Below are positions 51,427-60,395 of a DNA stretch of 64,000 nucleotides, piece by piece. How positions within the stretch are numbered: position 1 is the first letter of the stretch; each line of letters starts with the position of its first letter. The stretch comes from Burkholderia aenigmatica (lineage in GTDB: Bacteria > Pseudomonadota > Gammaproteobacteria > Burkholderiales > Burkholderiaceae): contig NZ_CABVQC010000051.1 in NCBI RefSeq assembly GCF_902499175.1, positions 1 to 64,000 on the forward strand. The letters are read 5' to 3'. The position numbers and the translations under genes were made by a program. The notes under the pieces were generated by a model. The model did not search any database and had not been told where the DNA came from. It saw nothing but the letters and a program-made list of their open reading frames with translations.

Positions 51427-52001
51427 GACTTCTCCTGAAAAAGGATAGGTAAAACCGCTATTGTAGGCGAGCACGCAGCGGGCCGCCGCTCGTGGCGTTC
51501 GGCCGGTCGCACGCGTGTCGCGGACGGCGGCGGGCCGCCGCGGCCGCGATCGCACGAAACGCAAATGGAACGCTTGTTTGAATTTTTCTCGAGCCGCGCG
51601 ACCGAGGTTGCACCGCGCGAGTGCGACGCGTGTATGAATCGGTGCTACCGGGGCGTTCGGCCGCATGCTGCACGGCTTCTCCCGATTCCGTGAAGCGCCC
51701 GCCACACGGGGCTTTCAGGCCACGGCTGCGATACGGCGCCGGCCGCCGCAACTGACACGCGTGCGGTCTCGCGCGTTCGAATCCCGACCCGTCCGGATGC
51801 CGTTCGAGCGCCGTTTTTTCCGCCTTTTCGACCGTGCCCTGTTTGGAAGCGCGCATCTACCGCGCGGCTTGCGTGCGCCGCCGCGGGCGGCCTATCTTTA
51901 CAGCTGTCGATGTCAAGATTTTGGCGGTGCGCGACGCGCCGCCCGGGCCCGCGCCGGCCGCGTCGGACGACGCGCCGGGCCGCGCCGGAACCAGGAGAAC
52001 G
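51427..52001. other. Intergenic region between FKBP and metal-dependent hydrolase genes
   Basis: 575 nt between divergent genes. It holds the ribosome sites for both neighbours and is otherwise GC-rich with no codon bias, hairpin or promoter that I can call with confidence. Confidence 0.5.
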
Positions 52002-52925
52002 ATGAACATGAAGTCAGCCGCTTCCGCCACCGCAGCCGGGATCATGCCGGTGCGCCGCGACCTGCGCTTCGACCTGCCGGTCGAACGCGCGAAGGACTGG
52101 CATGGCCTCGGGTCGCACGTGACCCATTTCTTCAACGCACTGTCGCTGCTGTTCCCGGCCGGCGAGCGTTTCTTCATGGATTCGGTGCGCAACTACCGCG
52201 ACCGGATCGACGATCCCGTGCTGAAGCAGCAGGTGCTCGGCTTCATCGGCCAGGAGGCGATGCACACGCGCGAGCACATCGAATACAACGAGCTGATGCA
52301 GGCGAACCACCTGCCGGCGCGCAAGCTCGACAAGCGCGTGTGGACGGTGCTCGGCTACATGAAGCGCAAGCTGCCGCATTCGGTGCAGCTCGCGCACACG
52401 GTCGCGGCGGAGCACTACACGGCGATGCTGGCCGACTGGCTGCTGCGCGACCCGACGCGCCTCGACGGCTCGGTCGAAGGCTACCGCCAGATGTGGATCT
52501 GGCACGCGCTCGAGGAAACCGAGCACAAGGCCGTGTCGTTCGACGTATGGAATGCCGCGATGGAACCGGGGCTGCGCCGTTACCTGATCCGGATCGGCGT
52601 GTATCTGCTGACGACGCTGACGTTCTGGCCGACCGTGTTCCTGATGCATGCGACGCTGCTGTGGCGCGATCGCGGCGCCGGCCACCACGTGCGCGGCATG
52701 CTGCGGATGATGGCGTTCCTGTACGGGCCGCGCCGCGGGCTGTTCCCGCGCATCGCCGGCGAATGGCTGAGCTTCTTCCGGCCGGGTTTCCATCCGTGGG
52801 ATCACGACAACCACCACCATCTCGCGCGGGTCGACGCGCTCGCCGCCACCTATGGCGAACACGGCGGCACGCCGGCCGGCCGTGGCCGCGCGAACGCGCC
52901 GGCGCCGCTCGCGTCGGGCCGCTGA
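52002..52925 (+). CDS. Metal_hydrol (PF10118-type) predicted metal-dependent hydrolase
   Basis: 307 residues. The helical protein carries many His/Glu pairs in the pattern of this family: FIGQEAMHTREHIEYNE, VAAEHYTAML, WHALEETEHKAVSFDVWN, HPWDHDNHHHL. These resemble di-iron/ferritin-like ligands. A hydrophobic segment (IGVYLLTTLTFWPTVFLMHATLLW) suggests membrane association. The activity is not established. CAGGAGAACG precedes the ATG at 52002. It stands alone before the sigma54 regulator. Confidence 0.83.
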   Translation: MNMKSAASATAAGIMPVRRDLRFDLPVERAKDWHGLGSHVTHFFNALSLLFPAGERFFMDSVRNYRDRIDDPVLKQQVLGFIGQEAMHTREHIEYNELMQANHLPARKLDKRVWTVLGYMKRKLPHSVQLAHTVAAEHYTAMLADWLLRDPTRLDGSVEGYRQMWIWHALEETEHKAVSFDVWNAAMEPGLRRYLIRIGVYLLTTLTFWPTVFLMHATLLWRDRGAGHHVRGMLRMMAFLYGPRRGLFPRIAGEWLSFFRPGFHPWDHDNHHHLARVDALAATYGEHGGTPAGRGRANAPAPLASGR

Positions 52926-53354
52926 TACCGCGCGCCGCGCATGTTGCGTTCGTGCATCAGCCGGCTTCCTCTGACGATTGACCGAAATTAATTCGAACCG
53001 GATGGCCGGGTGTCCGGCCGGCCGGTCGACCGCCCGCGCAAGCCTGCGCGGGCGAGCCGATGCTGCGTGCGCCGCCTCGCCCGCGAACCCCGCGCGCCAG
53101 CACCGGCGCGGCTTTGCGCGTCGCGCGGCCGCCCGCTCGGGGCTCGCGCCGCACACGCCACCGGGATAACACCCATCTAGCCGCGCACCGGCCGCATCGA
53201 TATACCGTTCATGACAATGTCCACCTCACGTGCGATTCATGCGCGGGGGGATTTTATTCGGACGGAAATGCGGCCAATATGTCGTTTCGATCGTGGTCCG
53301 TCGCACGCGACGGCGAGGCCGGCGCGCGATACCAATGCCAAGCGGGGAACAACG
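52926..53354. other. Intergenic region with a perfect 10-bp hairpin
   Basis: 429 nt. CGCCCGCGCA at 53031-53040 and TGCGCGGGCG at 53045-53054 form a perfect stem with loop AGCC and no T-tract; it may end the hydrolase transcript. The last ~150 nt before the regulator are less GC-rich and should hold its promoter. No gene is seen. Confidence 0.5.
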
Positions 53355-54836
53355 ATGGTTGCTAGGTCACCTGACGCAAACGGGCATGCGGTGCCCGAGA
53401 TGACGCATGTGTCCATTACCGCGCCCGAAGACGGACGCAAGCTGTTCGTGATCATGCGTTCGCCCGACGAGCCGTTGCTTGCGCAACTGCGCGGGCTCGG
53501 CTGGGAAATCTCCGTCGCGAAGACGGCCGGCGCCGCGCAGAACATGACGTCCGGCGTGACCGTCGCCGCCGGGCTGGTCGATTTCACCGGGTTCACGTCG
53601 CGCGATTATCCCGCGCTGAAGGCATGCCTGAGCCAGCCGTCGATCGGCTGGATCTCCATCGCGCAGGCCGGCATCACGATCAGTCCCGCCGTGCGCGAAC
53701 TGATCCGCAGCTATTGCTTCGATTACGTAACCCTGCCGTTGCCCTACGAATGGATTTCGCACGTGCTCGGCCATGCGCGCGGGATGGCCGCGCTCGATCG
53801 CGTCGATGGCGCGGCCTATGCGGCGTCGATCGGCGAACACGGGATGATCGGCAACTGCGAGGCAATGCAGCAGTTGTTCAGCACGATCCGCAAGGTCGCG
53901 AAGACCGACGCGAGCGTGTTCATCTCGGGCGAGTCGGGCACCGGCAAGGAGCTGACGGCGCTCGCGATTCACGAGCGTTCCGGCCGCGGCAAGGGTCCGT
54001 TCGTCGCGATCAATTGCGGCGCGATTCCGCATCACCTGCTGCAGTCGGAACTCTTCGGCTACGAGCGCGGCGCGTTCACCGGCGCGAACCAGCGGCGCGC
54101 GGGCCGGATCGAATCGGCGAACGGCGGCACGTTGTTTCTCGACGAAATCGGCGACATGCCGGTCGAAAGCCAGGCGAGCCTGCTGCGCTTCCTGCAGGAG
54201 GGGAAGATCGAGCGGCTCGGCGGGCAGGAATCGATTCCGGTCGACGTGCGGATCATCTCGGCCACCCACGTGGATCTCGACGGCGCGGTCGAGGCCGGGC
54301 GCTTCCGCGCGGACCTTTATCACCGCCTGTGCGTGCTGCGTATCCATGAGCCGCCGCTGCGCGCGCGCGGCAAGGACATCGACATCCTCGCGCACTACGT
54401 GCTGCAGAAGTACAAGGCCGACAGCGGCCGCAAGATCAGCGGCTTCACGTCGGCCGCGCTCGACGCGATGCGGCGCTACGAATGGCCCGGCAACGTGCGC
54501 GAGCTGATCAACCGCGTGCGGCGCGCGATCGTGATGGCCGAGAGCCGGCTGCTGACGCCGCACGATCTCGGGCTCGACACGCCGGGCGAAACCGAGCCCG
54601 TGACGCTCGAGCAGGCGCGGGCGCTCGCCGAGCGCACCGCGATCGAGAATGCGCTGCTGCGCAACGATCACCGCATCAACAAGGCCGCGGCCGAACTCGG
54701 CATTTCGCGCGTGACGCTCTACCGGATGATGATCGAGCACGGGCTGAACGATCACGACAACAACGGCGGGAACGGCGACAACGGCGGGCACGATGGCGCG
54801 CCGTCCGGCGACGCGGGGCATCAGCGGGTCGGCTGA
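53355..54836 (+). CDS. Sigma54-dependent enhancer-binding protein, VpsR/BerB-like
   Basis: 493 residues. The N-terminal ~150 residues form a receiver-like domain of the VpsR type (LFVIMRSPDEPLLAQLRGLGW, with Asp76 in GLVDF). The AAA+ domain has Walker A GESGTGKE (Lys198), the sigma54-contact loop GAFTGA (239-244), LFLDEIGDMP and the arginine-finger region. The C-terminal Fis-type HTH is INKAAAELGISRVTLYRMM, followed by a Gly/Asn-rich tail. Relatives VpsR (Vibrio) and BerB (Burkholderia) bind cyclic di-GMP and activate exopolysaccharide genes; the same role here is inference. ATG 53355 follows GGGGAA. A sigma54 promoter lies 380 bp downstream of its stop. Confidence 0.9.
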   Translation: MVARSPDANGHAVPEMTHVSITAPEDGRKLFVIMRSPDEPLLAQLRGLGWEISVAKTAGAAQNMTSGVTVAAGLVDFTGFTSRDYPALKACLSQPSIGWISIAQAGITISPAVRELIRSYCFDYVTLPLPYEWISHVLGHARGMAALDRVDGAAYAASIGEHGMIGNCEAMQQLFSTIRKVAKTDASVFISGESGTGKELTALAIHERSGRGKGPFVAINCGAIPHHLLQSELFGYERGAFTGANQRRAGRIESANGGTLFLDEIGDMPVESQASLLRFLQEGKIERLGGQESIPVDVRIISATHVDLDGAVEAGRFRADLYHRLCVLRIHEPPLRARGKDIDILAHYVLQKYKADSGRKISGFTSAALDAMRRYEWPGNVRELINRVRRAIVMAESRLLTPHDLGLDTPGETEPVTLEQARALAERTAIENALLRNDHRINKAAAELGISRVTLYRMMIEHGLNDHDNNGGNGDNGGHDGAPSGDAGHQRVG

Positions 54837-55000
54837 GCGGCGCACGCGCGACGCGTGAACCGATACAGCGCACGCCGGGTTCGCCCGATCGCCGTGCAGT
54901 CGGCCGGCCCGGCGCCGGCCGATTCCTGCCGCGAACGCCCCGCGATTTTCGCGCCGCCGACGGCATGTAAAGCGCATGAAACGTTTCGCCTCGGCGGCCA

Positions 55001-55023
55001 GGCAAATTGGCGCGGCAAATCGG
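55001..55023 (+). promoter_or_regulatory. Candidate enhancer site upstream of the sigma54 promoter
   Basis: GGCAAATTGG and GGCAAATCGG repeat with a 13-bp period about 200 bp before the -24 element, the distance usual for binding sites of enhancer-binding proteins. Assignment to the neighbouring regulator is inference. Confidence 0.35.
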
Positions 55024-55217
55024 GGTGAACGGCCGGCCGCCCATCGGTAAAAATGTCGCACTGCATTGTTCAGCCTTATCCGGCAAGGCGGGGCCGCCAC
55101 GCGCCCGATGCGTGCCGCGCACCGCGTGTTTCAGTTTCGCAACTTCCCGTATTCCGCCCCCGTTCCGGGCGCCGGGCTGCCCGGTCAACCCCTTGTCCGG
55201 CCGGGCTCGCGCGAAGC

Positions 55218-55232
55218 TGGCCCGCTCCTTGC
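55218..55232 (+). promoter_or_regulatory. Sigma54 (-24/-12) promoter
   Basis: TGGCCCGCTCCTTGC fits the sigma54 consensus TGGCACG-N4-TTGC with the invariant GG and GC exactly 10 nt apart and one mismatch (CCC for CAC). Transcription should start near 55244, running rightward into the small frames. It is the only well-spaced match I found in the intergenic regions. Confidence 0.7.
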
Positions 55233-55444
55233 GGAAGAGAGCGTGCGAGAGTCGACGATGCATGGTCCGTCCGGTTCGGCAGCGAACCCTGTCAGCACCG
55301 GCCAGGACCCAGTCCGCGGGGATGCGGCGGCGGCGCGCGGCACCAGCCGCGTTCCGGCGAGCACGGAGCGTCGTCGCCTGATCGTCGGGGCACCGGCCTC
55401 GCCCGGTTGCCGGAACAACCATCAGACTGATACGGGGAAGAAAA

Positions 55445-55693
55445 ATGATCGATCGCCACACGCCGCGGCCGGCAGGCCGCGATCGCAGTGATTCGGAGCA
55501 TCGCCGGTCGAACGTCGTTCTCGCAGCCGGCCGGCATGCATCGACAGGCCATCTCTCCGCGTCCGGCGCGAGGCGGATCCGGCTGATTGCCGGTCATCCG
55601 CGCCGGGTCGGCACTTTCCTGCACGCGAACCCGATTCGCAAGGGCATGTGCGCACGGGCGCCGGTACCTCGACGCCCGGTCTTCGCCTACTGA
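55445..55693 (+). CDS. Possible small basic protein downstream of the sigma54 promoter
   Basis: 82 codons starting ATG with GGGGAAG 5 nt upstream. The product is basic and Arg-rich with no recognised domain (starts MIDRHTPRPAGRD). About three quarters of codons end in G or C, less than in the neighbouring genes, so coding is doubtful. It could instead be part of a non-coding transcript. A second frame at 55258-55491 (begins MHGPSGSAANP) lacks a good ribosome site. Confidence 0.3.
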   Translation: MIDRHTPRPAGRDRSDSEHRRSNVVLAAGRHASTGHLSASGARRIRLIAGHPRRVGTFLHANPIRKGMCARAPVPRRPVFAY

Positions 55694-55907
55694 CCGAAGC
55701 CGCACGACATCCGTTCGCGCCGGGCATCGTCGTCGCGAACAATCAATCTGCAATCCGAATGAAATGCGCAGCGTCGTGCTGTACGTGCAACGGATGATGC
55801 ATTCGATGTGACGGCAAACGGCGTCGTGCCGTTGCCGTCCGGTGGTGAGGGGAGGGGCGGTCGGACGCGCGCGACGGGAGTGGCGCCCGTACGCGCGCGA
55901 CGCCGTT

Positions 55908-56690
55908 TCAGCCGCCGTAGATGTCGAAGTCGAAGTACTTCGACGCGAGCCGCTTGTAGGTGCCGTCCTTGACGATGTCGAGAATGGCGCCGTCGATCTT
56001 CGCCTTCAGGTCGGTGTCCTCCTTGCGCAGCCCGATGCCGGCGCCGATGCCGAGCACCTTGTCGTCGACGAGCTCGGGGCCGACGAACGTGTAGTTCGCG
56101 CCGCGCGACGATTTCAGGAACCCGATGGCCGCCTGCACTTCATCCTGCAGCGCCGCGTCGAGGCGGCCCGAGGTCAGGTCCGCGTACACGCCGTCCTGGT
56201 TCTGGTACGACACGACGTTCGCGCCTTGCTTGCCCCAGTACGCCTTCGCATACGTTTCCTGCGTCGTGCCCTGCTCGACGCCGATCGATTTGCCCTTCAG
56301 CGATTCGGCCGTCGGCAGCAGCGGCGAGCCCTTCTTCACGACGAGCCGCGTCGGCTGGTTGTAGATCTTCGTCGTGAAGCCGATCTGCTGCGCGCGTTGC
56401 GGCGTGATCGACATCGACGACAGCACCGCGTCGAACTTCTTCGCCTTCAGCGCCGGAATCATCCCGTCGAAATCGTTCTCGAGCCACACGCACTTCGCCT
56501 TCAGGCGCGCGCAGATCTCGTTGCCGAGGTCGATATCGAAGCCGACCAGCTTGCCGTCGGGTGCCTTCGACTCGAACGGCGCGTAGCTGGCATCGGTGCC
56601 GAAGCGGATCGTGGTCCAGTCCTTCGCGACGGCGGGGCCTGCGGATACCGCGAGCAGGGCGATCGAAACAGCGGCAATCAGTCTCTTCAT
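55908..56690 (-). CDS. Periplasmic basic amino acid-binding protein (ArgT/HisJ-like)
   Basis: 260 residues with a signal peptide (LIAAVSIALLAVSAGPAVA) cut near residue 22. The SBP family 3 fold is clear: TIRFGTDASYAPFESKAPDGKLVGFDIDLGNEIC at the start, SMSITPQRAQQI, GVEQGTTQETYA and the ligand-contact Asp in LQDEVQA. It should bind lysine, arginine, ornithine or histidine. No permease or ATPase gene lies beside it, so it must share a transporter encoded elsewhere or act as an orphan. Confidence 0.92.
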   Translation of the reverse strand: MKRLIAAVSIALLAVSAGPAVAKDWTTIRFGTDASYAPFESKAPDGKLVGFDIDLGNEICARLKAKCVWLENDFDGMIPALKAKKFDAVLSSMSITPQRAQQIGFTTKIYNQPTRLVVKKGSPLLPTAESLKGKSIGVEQGTTQETYAKAYWGKQGANVVSYQNQDGVYADLTSGRLDAALQDEVQAAIGFLKSSRGANYTFVGPELVDDKVLGIGAGIGLRKEDTDLKAKIDGAILDIVKDGTYKRLASKYFDFDIYGG

Positions 56691-56884
56691 GGTGCGTTCC
56701 TTGGCGGGTGCTTCCGGTTTCTGTGCGACACGGTTTCACGGACACGAACCGCGTCTGCGCGCGGTGTCCGCACGGCCATTAACGCAGAAAATAAAATCGG
56801 AGTCCAGAATGGACAAAAAATATCGTTTTGGCGGGTGTGCTGGCCGGTCGCCGGGTGTCGACCCTTGCAAAAATACGAAAATGG

Positions 56885-56919
56885 ACTAATCTTGTTAGTA
56901 AATTCGTTTCGAGACTAAC
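56885..56919 (+). promoter_or_regulatory. Operator candidate of the toxin-antitoxin pair
   Basis: ACTAATCTTGTTAGT (56885-56899) is a perfect 5-bp inverted repeat, and ACTAAC at 56914-56919 adds a third half-site, just before the antitoxin ATG. The region is AT-rich. Antitoxins of this type repress their own promoter. Confidence 0.55.
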
Positions 56920-56923
56920 GATC

Positions 56924-57343
56924 ATGTCACAGCCCGCCTACGATTCGCATTCCGCCCCGCCGCAGGCCTCGGTCGCGCAGATGTCGGCGGCCGGCCTGCG
57001 TGCATTTTTCAACATCGCGCGCGACTGGGAGCTGACGATCGACGAGCAGATCGTGCTGCTCGGTTCGCCCGGCCGTTCGACGTTCTTCAAGTGGAAGGCC
57101 ACGCCGGAATCGGCGCGGCTGCCGCGCGATACGCTCGAGCGGCTATCGCTGCTGCTCGGCATCTACAAGGCGCTGCAGATCCTGCTGCCGCAGCCGGCCG
57201 CGGCCGATGCGTGGGTCAAGCGGCCCAACGACGCAGCGCCGTTCGGCGGCAAGCGCGCACTCGACCGGATGCTCGCCGGCAATGTCGGCGATCTGGTCGC
57301 CGTCCGGCAATATCTCGACGCGATGCGAGGTGGCTGGGCGTGA
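56924..57343 (+). CDS. Xre/MbcA/ParS-type antitoxin (DUF2384)
   Basis: 139 residues. The N-terminal helical DNA-binding part (FFNIARDWELTIDEQIVLLGSPGRSTFFKWK) is followed by a C-terminal segment (LLGIYKALQILLP, WVKRPNDAAPFGGKRALDRMLAG) that plugs the active site of RES toxins in solved complexes. The characteristic W-x-x-x-P-N...GG pattern is present. ATG 56924 fits the family start. Its stop overlaps the toxin GTG (GTGA), typical of these pairs. Confidence 0.93.
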   Translation: MSQPAYDSHSAPPQASVAQMSAAGLRAFFNIARDWELTIDEQIVLLGSPGRSTFFKWKATPESARLPRDTLERLSLLLGIYKALQILLPQPAAADAWVKRPNDAAPFGGKRALDRMLAGNVGDLVAVRQYLDAMRGGWA

Positions 57344-58041
57344 CGATGCCGATTCAAGTACAACAATGGCCCACGACCGCGGTCGACTGGGCGCCTGCCT
57401 ATCGCGTGATCCCCACCCGTTTTCCGGCGATCAACCTGTTCGACCGCGTGGCGTCGGCGGACGATTTCGACGCGCTTTATGCGCTCGAGTCGCTGACCAA
57501 CGATCGCATCCGCAACGAAGTCGGTTCGCTCGACCTGGTGCCGCCCGCCGAGCGCCGCTACGGGCAGGGCTGGGGGCCGATCATGGCCGCGTTCACGCAC
57601 CTGAATCCGCAGGGCAGCCGCTTTTCCGACGGCAGCTATGGCGTGTTCTATTGCGCGCGTTCGCGCGATACGGCGATCGCCGAGACGCGCTATCACAGCG
57701 CACTGTTCCTGGCCGCGACGAAGGAGCCGCCGATGCGACAGCAGATGCGGCTCTACACGGTGATCGCGCAAGGCGACGTGGCCGATGTGCGCCTGTGGCC
57801 GAAACGCGATCCGGCGTTGCTGCATCCGCTCGATTACAGCGCCGGGCAGGCGCTCGGTCGCGCCGTGCGCAATGCCGGCGGCGCGGGGATCGTCTATCCG
57901 TCGGTGCGCGACCCGCACGGCGAGTGCCTGGCGGCGTTCCGGACCGCGCTGCTGCGCGACTGCCATCACGCAGCCTATCTCGAATACAACTGGAACGGCT
58001 CGGCCGTCGACGCGGTGTTCGAACTGAACCAGGTCGGCTAG
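57340..58041 (+). CDS. RES-domain toxin (NAD-degrading)
   Basis: 233 residues from GTG 57340 (GAGG 9 nt upstream), or 231 from ATG 57346. RES features are YRVIPTRFP (catalytic Arg), FSDGSYGVFYCA with the central Tyr region, and TAIAETRYH with the catalytic Glu. Family members (MbcT, Res) degrade NAD+ or modify a target with ADP-ribose, stopping growth. The pair looks complete and functional. Its position between ordinary chromosomal genes gives no sign of a larger mobile element. Confidence 0.92.
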   Translation: MTMPIQVQQWPTTAVDWAPAYRVIPTRFPAINLFDRVASADDFDALYALESLTNDRIRNEVGSLDLVPPAERRYGQGWGPIMAAFTHLNPQGSRFSDGSYGVFYCARSRDTAIAETRYHSALFLAATKEPPMRQQMRLYTVIAQGDVADVRLWPKRDPALLHPLDYSAGQALGRAVRNAGGAGIVYPSVRDPHGECLAAFRTALLRDCHHAAYLEYNWNGSAVDAVFELNQVG

Positions 58042-58045
58042 GTAG

Positions 58046-58065
58046 GGCTCGCTCGCACGCGAGCC
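58046..58065. terminator. Hairpin after the toxin gene
   Basis: The 7-bp stem GGCTCGC/GCGAGCC with a 6-nt loop starts 5 nt after the toxin stop and 9 nt before the end of the convergent phosphatase. No T-tract. Confidence 0.45.
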
Positions 58066-58073
58066 TCAGCGCG

Positions 58074-58805
58074 TCAGGGCAGCGGCCAGTCGCCCGCGTG
58101 GCGTTCGCGCGCTTCGGCCTGCGTCATCGACCAGGTGCGCCCGGTGCGCGGCTCGGCGAGCGTGAGCCGCCCGGCCGGTGCGAACGCGCCCGTGTCGATG
58201 AACCACTGCGCGCCGATCCGCTGCGGCGCGCGCACCGGCGTGTGTCCGGTGCAGGTCAGCGACAGCCCGGCCTGCCGCGCCGGATCGGCGAGCCCCTGGA
58301 CGAGATCGCGGCCCCAGATCAAGCGCTCGCGCACGTCGTGCGCATAGCTGCCCGTGTCGAGATCGGCGTCCGAGCCGAAGAATTCCGCATGCAGCACGTT
58401 GAAGCGCCCGGGGCCGTCGCCGATCACGCGCACCAGCGGCAGCGCGTCGACGCGCGCCGCATGTGCGTGCAGCCGTTCCGGCGGCAGGTCGGCGCCCCAG
58501 TCGCCGCCGATCCCGCGCCACGCGTCGGGCGACAGCTTGCCGCGCGCCACGAGGCTCAGCACTTCCTCGTGATTGCCGCGCACGACGTGGCACCACGGGC
58601 GATCGAGCAGGTCGAGGGTGGTTTCGGAGGCCGGGCCGCGGTCGACGAGGTCGCCGACCGAGAACAGGCGGTCGCGATCCGGATCGAAGCGGAGGTCGTG
58701 CAGCAGTGCGCGCAGCACATCCACGCAGCCGTGCAGGTCGCCGACGACCAGGTCGCGGCCGACCGTGTTCGCCGGATGGTGGCAGAGGGGGGCGGTGGCA
58801 GTCAT
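58074..58805 (-). CDS. Calcineurin-like metallophosphatase (PrpA/ApaH-like)
   Basis: 243 residues with the metal-ligand motifs of the PPP family: [25 protein letters not shown], a later LHAEFFG, and CTGHTPVR with ligand histidines. Such small phosphatases (PrpA/PrpB, or ApaH-like Ap4A hydrolases) dephosphorylate Ser/Thr/Tyr proteins or dinucleotides. It is monocistronic and divergent from the DUF1345 gene. The substrate cannot be decided from sequence. Confidence 0.9.
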   Translation of the reverse strand: MTATAPLCHHPANTVGRDLVVGDLHGCVDVLRALLHDLRFDPDRDRLFSVGDLVDRGPASETTLDLLDRPWCHVVRGNHEEVLSLVARGKLSPDAWRGIGGDWGADLPPERLHAHAARVDALPLVRVIGDGPGRFNVLHAEFFGSDADLDTGSYAHDVRERLIWGRDLVQGLADPARQAGLSLTCTGHTPVRAPQRIGAQWFIDTGAFAPAGRLTLAEPRTGRTWSMTQAEARERHAGDWPLP

Positions 58806-58941
58806 CCCAATATCTTAGGCGCTTGCGCCCATCGCCACGTCACGATGGAATGACGATAATCGGGGCGGTACCCGCCGGTACGGCGCGAAGGGCTGCTCCG
58901 CGCGCCGGCCGAACCTTTCCATTCGCTTTCGGAACCACACG

Positions 58942-59595
58942 ATGACGTTTTATCCGCAGGTATTACGCAACCGGCCGCGCCTGGTCGCGGCGTTCGTCGC
59001 CGGCCTGCTGTGCGCGGTGCTGCTGCCGTTTCCGCTGCGTCCGACGGTGCGTGCGCTGATCGGCTGGGATTGCGCGATCTGGCTGTATCTCGCGCTGATG
59101 TGGGTGCGCATGGTCACCGCGCACCATCACAAGGTGCGCGAAATCGCGATCCGCGACGACGAAAACGCGACCACCGTGCTCACGGTCATCTGCATCGCGA
59201 CCGTCGCGAGCGTGGCCGCGATCGCGATCGAACTCGCGACCGCCAAGAGCGTCGGCTTTCGCGCAGGGCTCAGCCATTACGCGATCACGGGTGCGACGCT
59301 GTTCGGCGCGTGGTTCCTGATCCCGACGATCTTCACGCTGCACTACGCGCGGCTCTATTACGGCTCGCCGAGCAACGATCGCGCGCTGCGCTTCCCGGAC
59401 CAGAAGCCCGAACCCGATTACTGGGATTTCCTGTATTTCGCGTTCACGCTCGCGGTCGCGTCGCAGACGGCCGACGTGTCGCTGACGAACCGCTCCGCGC
59501 GGCGCTCGGTGCTCGCGCAGTCGATCCTGTCGTTCTACTTCAACATGGCCGTGCTCGGGCTGTCGATCAACGTCGCGGCGGGCCTGCTGAGTTGA
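58942..59595 (+). CDS. DUF1345 membrane protein
   Basis: 217 residues with about five hydrophobic segments. The family signature is [24 protein letters not shown], followed by [17 protein letters not shown] near the end. Function unknown. It ends 6 nt before the convergent GST gene. GGAA lies upstream of the ATG. Confidence 0.9.
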   Translation: MTFYPQVLRNRPRLVAAFVAGLLCAVLLPFPLRPTVRALIGWDCAIWLYLALMWVRMVTAHHHKVREIAIRDDENATTVLTVICIATVASVAAIAIELATAKSVGFRAGLSHYAITGATLFGAWFLIPTIFTLHYARLYYGSPSNDRALRFPDQKPEPDYWDFLYFAFTLAVASQTADVSLTNRSARRSVLAQSILSFYFNMAVLGLSINVAAGLLS

Positions 59596-59601
59596 CGCGG
59601 G

Positions 59602-60270
59602 CTACTTGAGCAGTTCGTACGGGCCGCCGCGTTCCAGCGCCCGCCGGTATGCCGGCCTCGCGTGGATCGCGTCGAGAAAGCGCGCGATCGCGGGGTGCCG
59701 GCCGTCGCCCCCGCGCGCGGTCGCGGCTTCGAGCGGAAAGCTCATCTGGATGTCGGCGGCGCTGAAGCCGTCGCCGACGAACCAGCCGGTGCGGCTCAAC
59801 GTGTCGTCGATATAGCCGAGATGCAGCGCGATCTGCGGATCGACGAAGCTCGACTGCAGCGTCGCGGCGATCTTGCGCGCGATCGGCTTGGCGAAGAACG
59901 GCATCGGCGCGTGCGCGATCCGCAGCGCGACGAGCTTGAGCAGCAGCGGCGGCATCGCCGACCCTTCCGCGTAGTGCAGCCAGTACGTGTAGTCGTGCCG
60001 CTCGGGCGTACCGGGCGGCGGCGCCAGGCGGCCGTTGCCGTAGCGTTCGACCAGGTACTCGATGATCGCGCCCGATTCGGCGTACGTGCGGCCGTCGTCG
60101 GTGACGACGGGCGACTTGCCGAGCGGATGGATCGCGCGCAACTCGGGTGGCGCGAGCATCGTCTTCGGATCGCGCGCGTAGCGCACGATCTCGTACGGCA
60201 CGTCCAGTTCTTCGAGCAGCCAGAGCACGCGCTGCGAGCGCGAGTTGTTCAGGTGATGGACCGTGAGCAT
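59602..60270 (-). CDS. Glutathione S-transferase
   Basis: 222 residues with the thioredoxin-like N-terminal domain (LTVHHLNNSRSQRVLWLLEELDVPYEI, with NNSRS as the likely glutathione-activating serine region) and KSPVVTDDGRTYAESGAIIEYLVERYG for gamma-glutamyl binding. The C-terminal domain is all helical. It conjugates or reduces electrophiles with glutathione. ATG 60270 begins the domain; upstream frame is non-coding. Followed upstream on the same strand by the methyltransferase. Confidence 0.93.
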   Translation of the reverse strand: MLTVHHLNNSRSQRVLWLLEELDVPYEIVRYARDPKTMLAPPELRAIHPLGKSPVVTDDGRTYAESGAIIEYLVERYGNGRLAPPPGTPERHDYTYWLHYAEGSAMPPLLLKLVALRIAHAPMPFFAKPIARKIAATLQSSFVDPQIALHLGYIDDTLSRTGWFVGDGFSAADIQMSFPLEAATARGGDGRHPAIARFLDAIHARPAYRRALERGGPYELLK

Positions 60271-60395
60271 GTCGGCACCGGAAGTGGGGGCGGGAACGCC
60301 ATCATACCCAGCGCGTGTGGCGCGTACACGAAACGCGTCGTGTGCCGTTTCGGGCCGTGTCTGGCCGACTGCGCCTGGCCGGCCGCCCCGATCCA

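Larger units (their letters stand above)
54837..55907. other. 1.07-kb region without a clear gene after the sigma54 regulator
   Basis: It contains a repeated sequence GGCAAATYGG (55001, 55014), a sigma54 promoter (55218), two short frames downstream of it, and a bulged hairpin at 55810-55839 (gacggcaaacggc/gccgttgccgtc). GC content is high but third-position bias is weaker than in neighbouring genes. The absence of a long gene behind such a promoter points to a small protein or an RNA. Confidence 0.5.

Noticed and set aside
55066-55491. 142-codon frame spanning the sigma54 promoter
   Set aside because: It runs through the promoter itself and has no codon bias or ribosome site; only the part after 55258 could be translated.
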